Part shown: in pieces, positions 62,134 to 64,000 of the stretch | Position numbering within the stretch: the first letter of the stretch is position 1 | How the letters are laid out: each line of letters opens with the position of its first letter | DNA from: Janibacter sp. HTCC2649 | GTDB taxonomy: Bacteria > Actinomycetota > Actinomycetes > Actinomycetales > Dermatophilaceae | Length of the DNA: 64,000 nt | Reading direction: 5' to 3' | Assembly (NCBI RefSeq): GCF_000152705.1 | Contig: NZ_CH672413.1 | Coordinates: 3,875,046 to 3,939,045 of the forward strand | The notes under the pieces: generated by a model | Told to the model about the DNA's origin: nothing | Database searches by the model: none | What the model saw: the letters and a program-made list of their open reading frames with translations, nothing else | Made by a program: the position numbers and the translations under genes

Positions 62134-64000
<1,867 letters not shown>

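Overview
The window is high-GC DNA, roughly 70% by eye, densely packed with GTG starts and 4-base start/stop overlaps. It carries actinobacterial marker genes: mtrA-mtrB-lpqB, whiB1, NAD-dependent 180-kDa-type glutamate dehydrogenase, pdtaS, and mycothiol-era DinB and MocR families. The best guess is a Micrococcales actinobacterium of the Intrasporangiaceae/Dermatophilaceae type, inferred from gene content only. Two stretches follow known Mycobacterium tuberculosis gene order. mtrA to whiB1 matches Rv3246c to Rv3219, and etfB-etfA-iscS-mnmA-(metE-like)-ligA matches Rv3029c to Rv3014c.

Layout. 0-1.7 kb: RidA and a secreted peptidoglycan-active protein. 1.8-6 kb: envelope-stress two-component system MtrAB with lipoprotein LpqB. 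6-10.7 kb: ComF, ribosome hibernation factor, an orphan NarL-type regulator, a YcaQ-type DNA glycosylase and a P1 peptidase. 10.8-15 kb: tandem GNAT and SecA. 15-21.6 kb: Rv3235-like and LysM proteins, an Sm-like protein, a small HTH, a SAF protein, a CpaE-like ATPase, and a wax-ester/DGAT acyltransferase. 21.8-29.9 kb: PruA and Gdh (proline/glutamate catabolism) on either side of a SRPBCC protein and two small helical proteins. 30-38.3 kb: PdtaS, an SOS-type DUF222-HNH gene, WhiB1 and a large EssC-like FHA/FtsK ATPase. 38.4-47 kb: GlgX, YbjN, a crotonase, a HAD hydrolase, EtfBA, cysteine desulfurase and MnmA (tRNA 2-thiouridine). 47-53 kb: a divergent MocR/PPOX pair, a MetE-like protein, an EamA transporter and an acyl-CoA synthetase. 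53-57.8 kb: three-gene xanthine dehydrogenase-type molybdo-enzyme. 57.9-62 kb: two glycosyltransferases, a DinB protein and two small membrane genes, one apparently frameshifted. 62-64 kb: an IS110 element with a strong bridge-RNA candidate, directly in front of the 5' end of ligA, which runs off the window.

Genome-level signals stand out. The octamer GTATGCCG (either strand) occurs about 41 times, where about 2 are expected. A family of intergenic inverted repeats built on CGACTTCGTGCCCC sits mostly between convergent genes. Four exact TTGTCCACA (DnaA-box-like) words are all intergenic. A NANNNT hexamer lies 6-8 bases before the start codon of about 19 genes, suggesting widespread leaderless transcription. 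No tRNA, rRNA or CRISPR array was seen. No gene-free stretch exceeds 300 bases; the largest are 31461-31744 (holds the DUF222 SOS promoter), 33790-34064 (whiB1 promoter and leader) and 1527-1775 (mtrA divergent control region).
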